Part shown: positions 7,476-15,617 of the stretch, in pieces
Position numbering within the stretch: the first letter of the stretch is position 1
Layout of the letters: each line of letters opens with the position of its first letter
Position numbers and translations under genes: made by a program
Notes under the pieces: generated by a model
Told to the model about the DNA's origin: nothing
Database searches by the model: none
Seen by the model: only the letters and a program-made list of their open reading frames with translations
Assembly (NCBI GenBank): GCA_964443545.1
Contig: CAYUCV010000004.1
Span: forward strand, 1-54,892
Direction of reading: 5' to 3'
Length of the DNA stretch: 54,892 bases
DNA from: JBAZKV01 sp964443545
Lineage (GTDB): Bacteria; Margulisbacteria; WOR-1; JAKLHX01; JBAZKV01

Positions 7476-8702
7476 ATGAACTATGCGGCATCGGTCGGGT
7501 ATTTAGAATCCTTCTGGAAATTCGGCATCAAACCCGGCCTTGTCAGGATAAATACCCTTCTAAAAAACATTGGAGAACCTAATAAGGACCTTGTTTGCAT
7601 TCATGTAGCAGGCACCAACGGGAAAGGCTCTGTCTGTGCGATGACGGCCTCTATCCTCAAGGAGTGCGGCTTTAAAGTTGGCCTGTATACTTCCCCACAT
7701 CTTGTTGATTATACGGAAAGGTTCAAGATCAACGGGAAAAGTATTTCCGGAGCAAACTTCGCCAAATACTGTACAAGAATAAGATCGGTATTGCGCTCTT
7801 ACCCTGCCAAAAAGGAAAAACCTACCGAATTTGAGCTCCTAACAGCATTGGCTTTCAAGTATTTCTCGGACGAGAAAGTAGATCTCGCTGTCATCGAAAC
7901 AGGCCTTGGAGGAAGGCTTGATTCCACTAATGTCATAATTCCGGAAGTTTGCGCCATAACCAATATAGATTTCGACCATACACAGCTGCTGGGCAGGACA
8001 ATAAGGTCGGTGGCACAGGAAAAAGCGGGAATAATAAAAAAAGGTGTGGAAGTTGTCGTGCCCAGGTCTCTGAACAATAAAGCCATTAAAGAAATAAGTA
8101 AGATCTGCACCTTAAAAAATAGCCCTCTTATCTTTGCTGGCAGGGCAGCGGGAAGACCGGGGGCAAGCATCAGACTAAAAGGTTTTTTTCAGAAAGATAA
8201 CGCTGGGGTGGCGCTTGGAATAATAGCAGCGTTGAGGAAAAAAGGCTGGGCCATTAAAGAACAAGGCATCATAAAGGGGTTAAGGAATACCAACTGGCCG
8301 GCAAGATTACAGCAAGTAAGCAACAGCCCCACGATCCTTGTGGATGCAGGGCACAATCCCTCGGGCCTTAAGGCCGTTGCACAAGAAGCAGCAAAAAGTA
8401 AGAAGGCGATCTTTGTTCTTGGAATGCTCTCTCACAAGGACCATGAGGGAGGGGTAAAGGCTGTGGCTCCTTATGCAAAAGCCATCATTGCCTGCGGGGT
8501 AGATCATCCCGGCTGTCTTGATCCGGTCGTTATAGAAAGAGCTGCGCTGCGCGCAGGAGTTGTTTCAAGGTCGTTTCGCACTTTAAGGTCCGGTCTGGAT
8601 TTTGCTCTGGGTTCTTCAAGGAAGAACGACATCATCTGTGTGGCGGGATCACATGTGACCGCTGGAGCGGCGCTAAAGTATTTCGGGTGTCCGCCTCGTT
8701 GA
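7476..8702 (+). CDS. folC: Folylpolyglutamate/dihydrofolate synthase
   Basis: FolC adds glutamate to folates and in many bacteria also makes dihydrofolate. The P-loop HVAGTNGKGSVCAM is near residue 43, followed by YTSPHL, ETGLGGRLDSTN, NIDFDHTQLLG with the metal-binding His, and a C-terminal ligase domain with VDAGHNPSG and GSHVTAGAAL. The 408-residue length is typical. It lies four bases after the M50 gene. Further folate genes (fhs, folE) lie about 12 kb downstream. Confidence 0.92.
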   Translation: MNYAASVGYLESFWKFGIKPGLVRINTLLKNIGEPNKDLVCIHVAGTNGKGSVCAMTASILKECGFKVGLYTSPHLVDYTERFKINGKSISGANFAKYCTRIRSVLRSYPAKKEKPTEFELLTALAFKYFSDEKVDLAVIETGLGGRLDSTNVIIPEVCAITNIDFDHTQLLGRTIRSVAQEKAGIIKKGVEVVVPRSLNNKAIKEISKICTLKNSPLIFAGRAAGRPGASIRLKGFFQKDNAGVALGIIAALRKKGWAIKEQGIIKGLRNTNWPARLQQVSNSPTILVDAGHNPSGLKAVAQEAAKSKKAIFVLGMLSHKDHEGGVKAVAPYAKAIIACGVDHPGCLDPVVIERAALRAGVVSRSFRTLRSGLDFALGSSRKNDIICVAGSHVTAGAALKYFGCPPR

Positions 8703-8750
8703 CGCGGACCCCCTTATATTGTAAAATTGACCTGACAGCATAAGCCAAAC

Positions 8751-9386
8751 ATGATAGAAAACGAGAATAAAGGCCTGGAAGAATTTGATGACGATGAGAT
8801 AGGCATAGGACGCAATATAAAAAGAAGGTCGTCCGGGTCCTCAGCCTTAAAGGGCTTATTCTTCGGACTGGTGCTTGTTCTGCTCGTTGTCGGAAGTTTC
8901 TGGGCAAGTTTCATGATAGGTAAAAGGCTCCTTCTTCCGGGTAAGCCGGTTGGAGGGATCCAAGAGGAAAACACTCGTACGGTAGCAGTTCCGCTTCCCG
9001 ATAAAAAGCCTTTGCCTGCAGAAAAGGAGGAAATAGACTACCCTAATCTGGGGCGGCCCCTCAAAGAGGCCAGACCTGCTCAGGTCATAAGGAAAAAGGT
9101 CATAGTCCCCGAAGTTAAGAAAGAGCTCCCGGCCCCTGTAGAGGCCAAGCCGGTTCCAGAAAGCGGAGTTTACTACAAGGTTGAAGCAGGGATAGCCCCG
9201 TCAAGGGAAAAGGCCATAGAAAAGATGAAGGCTTTGGAAGAGGCGGGGTTTGAGGTGTTCGCCCGTGAGATAGCTTCCGGTTCGTGGAGGGTGCAGGCAG
9301 GGGCTTTTAAAACAAGGGATAAAGCTGAAAAAGTGGCGGCAGAACTGTCTGCAAAAGGTTTTTCGGCAAAGGTCATTAAGGAATAA
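8751..9386 (+). CDS. SPOR-domain membrane protein
   Basis: This 211-residue bitopic protein has an acidic cytoplasmic N-terminus, one membrane helix at about residues 36-58, a Pro/Lys/Glu-rich periplasmic linker, and a C-terminal SPOR domain (about 140-211) with the usual aromatic and glycine pattern (YYKVEAG...WRVQAGAF). SPOR domains bind denuded septal peptidoglycan. Lying directly before mreB, it probably helps in wall growth or division. A TAAAAT box at 8722-8727 would give a leader of about 16 nt without a Shine-Dalgarno. Confidence 0.82.
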   Translation: MIENENKGLEEFDDDEIGIGRNIKRRSSGSSALKGLFFGLVLVLLVVGSFWASFMIGKRLLLPGKPVGGIQEENTRTVAVPLPDKKPLPAEKEEIDYPNLGRPLKEARPAQVIRKKVIVPEVKKELPAPVEAKPVPESGVYYKVEAGIAPSREKAIEKMKALEEAGFEVFAREIASGSWRVQAGAFKTRDKAEKVAAELSAKGFSAKVIKE

Positions 9387-9399
9387 GAAAGGAAGAGAA

Positions 9400-10446
9400 A
9401 TGGGAATCTATGACTATGTGTTCGGGCATTTTTCGAGGGATATAGGGATCGATCTTGGGACCGCAACGACGCTGGTATTTGCAAAAGGAGAGGGGATCAT
9501 TCTCTGCGAACCTTCTGTGGTCGCTATCAATAAAGATACAGGAAAGGTGCTTGCCATCGGCAACGAGGCAAAAGGAATGCTGGGAAGGACCCCTGCCAAT
9601 ATTATCGCCGTAAGACCTCTGCGCGACGGGGTTATCGCGGATTTTGAGGTCACCGAAATGATGCTGCGGCATTTTATTACCAAGAGCCATAACAGGAGCG
9701 CTTTTGTCCGTCCCAGGATAGTTGTCGGCGTTCCTTCCGGGATAACCGGGGTAGAGCGCAGGGCAGTGATAGATGCTGCTATGCATGCGGGAGCAAGAGA
9801 AGCCTATCTGATAGAAGAGCCGATGGCTGCCGCAATAGGTGCCGGACTTCCGGTGTCAGAGCCGGTCGGCAGCATGATAGTTGATATCGGAGGAGGCACT
9901 ACCGAAGTGGCGGTCCTTGCACTGGGAGGCATAGTAGTATCAAAATCTATCAGGGTGGCCGGAGATGAAATGGACGAGGCCATTGTTGCTCACTGCAGGA
10001 AGAACTATAACCTTCTTATCGGGGAAAGGACCGCGGAGCAGATCAAGATCGACATAGGTTCCGCCTATCCTCTGGGAGAGGAAAGGACCGTGGAAGTTCG
10101 CGGAAGGGATCTTGTGTCTGGCCTTCCAAAGACCATAACACTTACTTCGGCCGAAATAAGGGATGCTCTGGCAGAGCCTGTTTCGACCGTTGTGGACGCG
10201 GTAAGAATGACGCTGGAAAAAACCCCTCCGGAGCTGGCAGCCGATGTTATGGACCGCGGGATAGTTATGGCGGGTGGGGGTTCTCTTTTAAGAGGCCTTG
10301 ATAAGCATTTGAGCCAGGAAACAGATATGTCGGTTTATGTGGTGGACGATCCGCTCTCTTGCGTTGCTTACGGAACCGGAAAGGTCCTTGAGGAAATAGA
10401 TGTCCTCAAAAAGGTCCTGATAACCACCAAGAAAAACTGGCAGTAG
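9400..10446 (+). CDS. mreB: Rod-shape actin MreB
   Basis: MreB is the bacterial actin that organises lateral wall synthesis at the inner membrane. Visible are phosphate-1 DLGTATTLVF near residue 19, VGVPSGITGVERRAV, EEPMAAAIGAGLP, phosphate-2 VDIGGGTTEVAV and the adenosine loop MAGGGSLLRG. Length is 348 residues. AAAGGAAGAG upstream is a good Shine-Dalgarno. It opens the mreB-mreC-mreD-mrdA block, which argues for a rod-shaped cell. Confidence 0.97.
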   Translation: MGIYDYVFGHFSRDIGIDLGTATTLVFAKGEGIILCEPSVVAINKDTGKVLAIGNEAKGMLGRTPANIIAVRPLRDGVIADFEVTEMMLRHFITKSHNRSAFVRPRIVVGVPSGITGVERRAVIDAAMHAGAREAYLIEEPMAAAIGAGLPVSEPVGSMIVDIGGGTTEVAVLALGGIVVSKSIRVAGDEMDEAIVAHCRKNYNLLIGERTAEQIKIDIGSAYPLGEERTVEVRGRDLVSGLPKTITLTSAEIRDALAEPVSTVVDAVRMTLEKTPPELAADVMDRGIVMAGGGSLLRGLDKHLSQETDMSVYVVDDPLSCVAYGTGKVLEEIDVLKKVLITTKKNWQ

Positions 10447-10458
10447 CGGGCCGATTAT

Positions 10459-11274
10459 ATGCGCCAACCAATGAACAGAAGGCCTTTTGTTCTTCTGCTG
10501 TTTCTGCTGCTGGCTTTTGGTTTTCTTATGAATACGCCTCAACTGTCCCAGTCACCTCCGGCAACAGCGGTCAGAAGCGCAGGGGCATTCATATTCTCCC
10601 CGATAATATCGGCAGCCGGGATCCTGCTAGATTCCCCTAAAACCGCGATCAAGAACATCTCAGCGCTTAGGGAGGCGCAAAAGCACAACGATCTTCTAAG
10701 AGAGCGCCTCAGGACGCTTGCGGCAAAAGCTATTTCTTATGATGAACTTGTTAAGGAGAACAGCGGCCTTAGGAAAATGCTTCAATTCAGTTCTTCCAAT
10801 CCTTACAAGAGGTCTATGATAACGGGGCAGGTCGTGGGGAGAAGCGGCAGCCAGTGGTTCAATTTGGTCATTGTGGACAAGGGCAGCGCTGACGGAGTTA
10901 AAAAGGACCTTGCGGTTATCTCGACTGACGGGCTTGTCGGAAAAACTACGGAAGTGTCCAAGCATTACTCAAAGGTGGCCCTGATATCTGACCCTGACTC
11001 AAGCGTGTCAGCTTATCTATCCTCTGGCGGTATAATGGGGGTCGCATCCGGGATGTTTTCGGAAGTGTTGGAACTAAAATATGTCACCAGCGCCGCTTCT
11101 GTTGAAGTTAATGATAAAGTCGTTACCTCTGGTATTTCGGACATCTTTCCCAAGGGAATACCGGTGGGGACCGTGATAAAGGCCGAGAAGCAGGATTTTG
11201 CGCTTTTTCAACACATTCTGGTCAGGACCGCGGCGGACCTTTCAAAACTTGACAAGGTCTTTATTTTAAGATGA
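10459..11274 (+). CDS. mreC: Rod-shape protein MreC
   Basis: MreC is a bitopic periplasmic scaffold linking MreB to PBP2. A membrane helix lies at about residues 8-24, a coiled-coil stretch at about 60-95, then the double beta-barrel domain (GQVVGRSGSQWFNLVIVDKG, GLVGKT). It has 271 residues. A second ATG four codons in is also possible. Its stop overlaps the mreD start by 4 bp. Confidence 0.93.
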   Translation: MRQPMNRRPFVLLLFLLLAFGFLMNTPQLSQSPPATAVRSAGAFIFSPIISAAGILLDSPKTAIKNISALREAQKHNDLLRERLRTLAAKAISYDELVKENSGLRKMLQFSSSNPYKRSMITGQVVGRSGSQWFNLVIVDKGSADGVKKDLAVISTDGLVGKTTEVSKHYSKVALISDPDSSVSAYLSSGGIMGVASGMFSEVLELKYVTSAASVEVNDKVVTSGISDIFPKGIPVGTVIKAEKQDFALFQHILVRTAADLSKLDKVFILR

Positions 11275-11747
11275 ATCTCAGTTATCTAAGATTTGCGGTG
11301 TTCTCTCTCATTCTGCTGGCCGCCCAGGGAGCAGTCTTCTCCAGGATATCCGTTCTTGGCGCTTTCCCCGACCTTCTGCTTGCGTTTTCGGTGGTTTGCG
11401 GACTTATGGGCGGAGCTTCTGCCGGTCTTGCCGCGGGCTTGTTTTTGGGCCTGTTGCAGGATACCGTCTACGGCACCGGTTTCATGTTCCTTCTGGGACT
11501 TGGTTTTGCAGGTCTGATATCGGGATCTATCAAAGGAGCCGTGATAAGGGATGAGTTTGGTGTGTCGATCGGCATCTCATTTGTTTCAATGCTGCTTTTT
11601 CATCTTTTCTACGGCCTTATATTCCGATTTTTCGGTCAGGGCGACCCGCCATTTTTTAGAACAGTTCTTTTGATCTCACCTTTGATCAATCTGTTGCTGA
11701 TGCCCGTTCTGATAGAAGCCTACAGAAAGGTTTTTCGTGATGGATAA
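11271..11747 (+). CDS. mreD: Rod-shape protein MreD
   Basis: This 158-residue, very hydrophobic protein has about five membrane helices and an FPDLLLAFSVVCGLMGG segment typical of MreD. Its identity rests on size, hydropathy and its place between mreC and mrdA. It is translationally coupled to both neighbours by overlaps. Confidence 0.9.
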   Translation: MNLSYLRFAVFSLILLAAQGAVFSRISVLGAFPDLLLAFSVVCGLMGGASAGLAAGLFLGLLQDTVYGTGFMFLLGLGFAGLISGSIKGAVIRDEFGVSIGISFVSMLLFHLFYGLIFRFFGQGDPPFFRTVLLISPLINLLLMPVLIEAYRKVFRDG

Positions 11748-13536
11748 ATTTCCCGGGCTTGATCCTTATGTAAAAATATTCAGGGTTGTTCTACTGCTGC
11801 TATTTCTTGTTCTTGCGCTGAGGCTTTGGTACCTGCAATCGGTCAAGAACCAGGCCTATCTTAGGCTTGCACAACTGAACGCGGCGCACACGATGCCGGT
11901 TATTGCTCCGCGCGGTATCATCTATGACAGGTATGGAAAGGTACTTGTGGGCAACAGGGCGGTTTTTTCCGCTTATCTTGTCCAGAGCGAGATCAGGGAC
12001 AGGGATTACCTGCTTAACAGAACTTCGACCCTGCTAAAAGTTCCAAAAGATCATCTGGTTAAGCTCCTCAAGGCAAAAAAGGCCCGTCCGTTCGATCCTA
12101 TCCTGGTCAAAGACGACCTGTCTCTTGATACTGTAGCCAGGATAGAGGAGCAGAAACTGCAGCTGTCAGGCCTCATCGTCAACACAAAACCGGTCAGGGT
12201 CTATCCCGGCAAATCTCTTGCCGCTCATGTCCTAGGATATATCGGAGAGGTGACCGCACAGGACATAGAAAGATCCGGTTCTATAAACATACGCAGCGGG
12301 GACCTTATTGGCAAGACAGGCGTTGAGAAGATCTACGACCAGTATCTGCGCGGTATAAACGGAGGACAGCGTATGGAGATAGAGTCCTACGGGAAACCAA
12401 CCTCCATACGCGGCTATTCGGACAGCCAGCCAGGGAAAAATCTTACGCTGACGATAGACCTGGAACTTCAAAAAGCCTGCGAGGCGAGCCTTGGGCAGAA
12501 ACCGGGAGCGGTAATAGTGATCGACCCTAACAACGGAGAGGTCCTGGCTCTAGCTTCTTATCCTAATTACGATCCCAACATCTTTTCTCTGCCGGTGGAC
12601 CCAAAAGTCTGGACCGCTCTCCAGAAAAGGGCCCAGCCCTTCCTTAACAGGGGGATCGCAGCTTATCCCGCTGGTTCGGTCTTTAAATCCGTTACTCTAT
12701 CCGCTGCGCTGGAAAAAGGCTTTTCAAGCGTGTCGGAGGTCTTTAATTGTCCGGGGTTCTATAAGCTTGGGGCAAGAACGGCAAAATGCTGGAAAACCTC
12801 AGGACACGGAAGGCTCAACCTTTTGGAGGGACTTGTCCAGTCGTGCAATGTCGTTTTTTACGGTCTTGGGAAAGAGATCGGTCCGGAGATCCTGAGGGAT
12901 TTTGCTTCTTCCTACGGTCTTGGGCACAAAACCGGGATAGACCTTCCTGCCGAGGCCGCGGGGCTGGTGCCCGATCCCCAGTGGAAAAAAAGAGTCCTGA
13001 AAGAATCCTGGTACCCCGGAGATTCCATTAATTACGGGATAGGACAGGGGTTTTTGTGGGTCACCCCCATTCAGATGGCCAATCTTTATGCTTCCATAGC
13101 CAACGGAAAGGACCGGTTTGAGCCCCACCTGATCCTTTCCATAAGGGACAGGACAGGGGAGGAAGAGTTTTCGTACAAGCCCAAGATCATAGGTTCAGTG
13201 CCCGTGTCCGAAAAAAACCTGTCCCATATCCGCAAGGCTTTGCGCGATGTCGTTTTACGGGGAACAGCCAGGTCCGTGCAAATAGCCTCATTTGAGGCCG
13301 CCGGCAAGACAGGCACAGCAGAAAATCCGGCCGGGGCCGCTCATGCCTGGTTCGTGTGCTACGCTCCTTACAAAGAGCCCCGGATAGTTGTTGCGGCATT
13401 TGTGGAGCACGGCGGACACGGCGACACTGTGACCGCGCAAATAGCAAAAGACGTCCTTAACTGGTATCATAAGTACAGGGTTGAGGGCGAAAAGGAAAAA
13501 GAGGATGCTGGCAAAGAGAATAATCCCCTGTCTTGA
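11740..13536 (+). CDS. mrdA: Penicillin-binding protein 2 (elongasome transpeptidase)
   Basis: This class B PBP makes peptide cross-links during cell elongation. It has one N-terminal membrane helix (about 10-28), the dimerisation domain beginning at APRGIIYDRYGKVL, and a transpeptidase domain with SVFK (SxxK nucleophile), SCN (SxN) and KTGTAE (KTG). It has 598 residues from the ATG at 11740; a GTG one codon earlier is the alternative. The usual partner rodA does not follow. hisF starts inside its last 32 bases instead. Confidence 0.95.
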   Translation: MDKFPGLDPYVKIFRVVLLLLFLVLALRLWYLQSVKNQAYLRLAQLNAAHTMPVIAPRGIIYDRYGKVLVGNRAVFSAYLVQSEIRDRDYLLNRTSTLLKVPKDHLVKLLKAKKARPFDPILVKDDLSLDTVARIEEQKLQLSGLIVNTKPVRVYPGKSLAAHVLGYIGEVTAQDIERSGSINIRSGDLIGKTGVEKIYDQYLRGINGGQRMEIESYGKPTSIRGYSDSQPGKNLTLTIDLELQKACEASLGQKPGAVIVIDPNNGEVLALASYPNYDPNIFSLPVDPKVWTALQKRAQPFLNRGIAAYPAGSVFKSVTLSAALEKGFSSVSEVFNCPGFYKLGARTAKCWKTSGHGRLNLLEGLVQSCNVVFYGLGKEIGPEILRDFASSYGLGHKTGIDLPAEAAGLVPDPQWKKRVLKESWYPGDSINYGIGQGFLWVTPIQMANLYASIANGKDRFEPHLILSIRDRTGEEEFSYKPKIIGSVPVSEKNLSHIRKALRDVVLRGTARSVQIASFEAAGKTGTAENPAGAAHAWFVCYAPYKEPRIVVAAFVEHGGHGDTVTAQIAKDVLNWYHKYRVEGEKEKEDAGKENNPLS

Positions 13537-14260
13537 TGTAAAAGAAGGCCGCGTGGTAAAAGGCGTCAACTTTGTTGACCTTGTTGATGCCGGAGATCCG
13601 GTTGAGCTCGCAAAGTTCTACGACATTGAAGGCGCGGACGAATTGGTGTTCCTGGACATTACCGCCTCTTTCGACAAGCGCTCCATCATGATAGATGTAG
13701 TCAAAAAAGTGGCGGAGCAGGTGTTTATTCCTTTTACCGTCGGGGGAGGGATATATGATCTTGATGCCATCCGCCAGATCCTTTCTTCCGGCGCCGACAA
13801 AGTTTCGATAAACACCGCGGCCGTAAAAGACCCGGAGCTCATAAAAAAAGCCGCTGAAAAATTCGGCAGCCAGTGCATTGTTGTGGCAATTGACTCAAAA
13901 AATAACGGCGCCTTCTTTGAGGTCTATACGCACGGAGGCCGCACGCCGACCGGCCTTGATGCGGTAAAGTGGGCTAAGCGGGTGGAAGAACTGGGGGCGG
14001 GAGAGATCCTTTTGACAAGTATGGACCGGGACGGTACCAATATAGGCTATGATCTTGCAGTTACTTCAAAGATATCGGCTTCTGTCGGCATTCCGGTCAT
14101 TGCATCGGGAGGCGCGGGCAGCAGCTCCCATATCCTGGAGGCCTTTACTAAAGGAGGATCTGATGCCGCTTTGCTTGCCTCCACTCTCCATTATGGAAAA
14201 CTCAGGATAGCGGATATCAAAGCCTTTTTGTCCCTCAGCGGGATCCCGGTAAGGAACTGA
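13505..14260 (+). CDS. hisF: Imidazole glycerol phosphate synthase cyclase subunit
   Basis: HisF is the (beta/alpha)8 cyclase that makes IGP and AICAR in histidine synthesis together with HisH. It has MLAKRIIPCLDVKEGRVVKG at the N-terminus with the catalytic Asp, a second catalytic Asp in LTSMDRDGT, and the phosphate sites VGGGI and ASGGAG. The ATG at 13505 reproduces the family N-terminus exactly, although the frame is open earlier. It has 251 residues. No other his gene is nearby, and the 32-bp overlap with mrdA is unusual for a biosynthetic gene. Confidence 0.95.
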   Translation: MLAKRIIPCLDVKEGRVVKGVNFVDLVDAGDPVELAKFYDIEGADELVFLDITASFDKRSIMIDVVKKVAEQVFIPFTVGGGIYDLDAIRQILSSGADKVSINTAAVKDPELIKKAAEKFGSQCIVVAIDSKNNGAFFEVYTHGGRTPTGLDAVKWAKRVEELGAGEILLTSMDRDGTNIGYDLAVTSKISASVGIPVIASGGAGSSSHILEAFTKGGSDAALLASTLHYGKLRIADIKAFLSLSGIPVRN

Positions 14261-14261
14261 A

Positions 14262-15131
14262 ATGGACCTAAAAAAATACCTGGAAGAAAAAAAAGACCTG
14301 ATAGATCCCGGACTTAAAGCCCGCCTGCCAAAAGACGATGGTCTGCTTTCGCAGGCAATGAGGTATTTGGCGCTTGCCCCAGGCAAAAGATTGAGAGCGG
14401 TACTTGTTATGGCATCGGCCGAAAGCGTAAAGAAAGAAGCGTCGGCTGTTATAGACGCAGCCTGCGCCGTAGAGATGGCGCACACTTTTTCGCTTATTCA
14501 TGATGACCTTCCGTGCATGGACGACGACGATCTCCGCAGAGGGCTTCCCACCAGTCATAAGAAGTTCGGAGAGGCTGTTGCCGTCCTGGCCGGGGATTCG
14601 CTCTTGGCGCTGGCTTTTGAAACGCTCGGCAAAAGTAAAGCGGCCCCTGCGGCCGTGAACAGGGCCCTTGTTGAATTTGCCGCTGCCCTTGGATGCAGGG
14701 GCATGGCTCTTGGCCAGACGATGGATATCTTAAGCGAGGGGAAACAGATATCGCTTGAAGAGCTTTGCATGATACACGCAAGAAAAACGGGGGACCTTAT
14801 CAGCACTTCCTGCATGCTGGGAGCAGTCCTTTCGGAGGCTTCCGAAAATGATATAAGAGTTCTTTCGGAATACGGCTGGCATATCGGCATGGCCTTCCAG
14901 ATCAAAGATGATATACTTGATATCGAAGGCTCAAGCGAATCGATCGGCAAGCCTCAGGGGAGCGACCTGAAAAAGAAAAAAGCCACATTCCCGTCGCTCA
15001 TAGGACTGGAAAACTCCAAAAAAGCCCTTGCCGATCACATAACGGCTGCAATGGACTGTCTGAAAGGCTTTGGAGACCAGGCCAAACCGCTGAGGCTCCT
15101 GGCAGTTTATACAGGGACAAGAACAAAATGA
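14262..15131 (+). CDS. ispA: Polyprenyl (farnesyl/geranylgeranyl) diphosphate synthase
   Basis: This trans-prenyltransferase condenses IPP with allylic diphosphates. The first Asp-rich motif is DDLPCMDDDDLRRG (near residue 85) and the second is FQIKDDILD (near residue 215). GKRLRAVLVM binds pyrophosphate. It has 289 residues. The product chain length (C15 or C20) cannot be set by eye. It shares the plus-strand run with dxs, so an isoprenoid block feeds undecaprenyl and quinone carriers. Confidence 0.92.
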   Translation: MDLKKYLEEKKDLIDPGLKARLPKDDGLLSQAMRYLALAPGKRLRAVLVMASAESVKKEASAVIDAACAVEMAHTFSLIHDDLPCMDDDDLRRGLPTSHKKFGEAVAVLAGDSLLALAFETLGKSKAAPAAVNRALVEFAAALGCRGMALGQTMDILSEGKQISLEELCMIHARKTGDLISTSCMLGAVLSEASENDIRVLSEYGWHIGMAFQIKDDILDIEGSSESIGKPQGSDLKKKKATFPSLIGLENSKKALADHITAAMDCLKGFGDQAKPLRLLAVYTGTRTK

Positions 15132-15149
15132 CAGTACGGGGAGGTTTGT

Positions 15150-15617
15150 ATGCAAATAGTCGCAGAACTGCTTAAGAACTTTCCTTTGGTATCCGCTGTG
15201 TCAGCGATGGTCCTTGGGCAGGCTTTCAAGATCATTTACTACTATTTCATTGACAGAAAGATTGATATCAAGCATTTTTTTGAGGCCGGAGGAATGCCTT
15301 CCGCCCATTCCGCCATGGTATCCGCCCTGGTCTTTTCGGTCGGCATCAGGTCGGGGTGGAGCTCTCCCGCGCTGGCTATCGCATTTGCTTTTGCATGTAT
15401 CGTCATCTATGACGCGGTGGGGGTGCGCAGGGCTACCGGAAAACAGTCCATGCTGATCAAGCGCATCCTTGACGACATGAACAAGACAGACAGGATAAAC
15501 GGGGAAAACCTGCACGAATTCATGGGCCACAACCCGCTGGAAGTTACAGTGGGAATTGCGTTCGGACTTCTTGTTGCTGCCTGCCTGTATCTGGGGGTTT
15601 ACAGATTTGTTTATTGA
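15150..15617 (+). CDS. DUF212 divergent PAP2-like membrane protein
   Basis: This 155-residue integral membrane protein belongs to the DUF212 (YuiD-like) family, a divergent branch of acid phosphatase/PAP2 proteins. Key residues are GGMPSAHSAMVSAL near residue 47 and a C-terminal GHNPLEVTVG. Its place between ispA and dxs suggests a prenyl-diphosphate phosphatase, which is inferred from context only. A good GGGGAGG Shine-Dalgarno precedes the ATG. Its stop overlaps the dxs start by 11 bp. Confidence 0.88.
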   Translation: MQIVAELLKNFPLVSAVSAMVLGQAFKIIYYYFIDRKIDIKHFFEAGGMPSAHSAMVSALVFSVGIRSGWSSPALAIAFAFACIVIYDAVGVRRATGKQSMLIKRILDDMNKTDRINGENLHEFMGHNPLEVTVGIAFGLLVAACLYLGVYRFVY

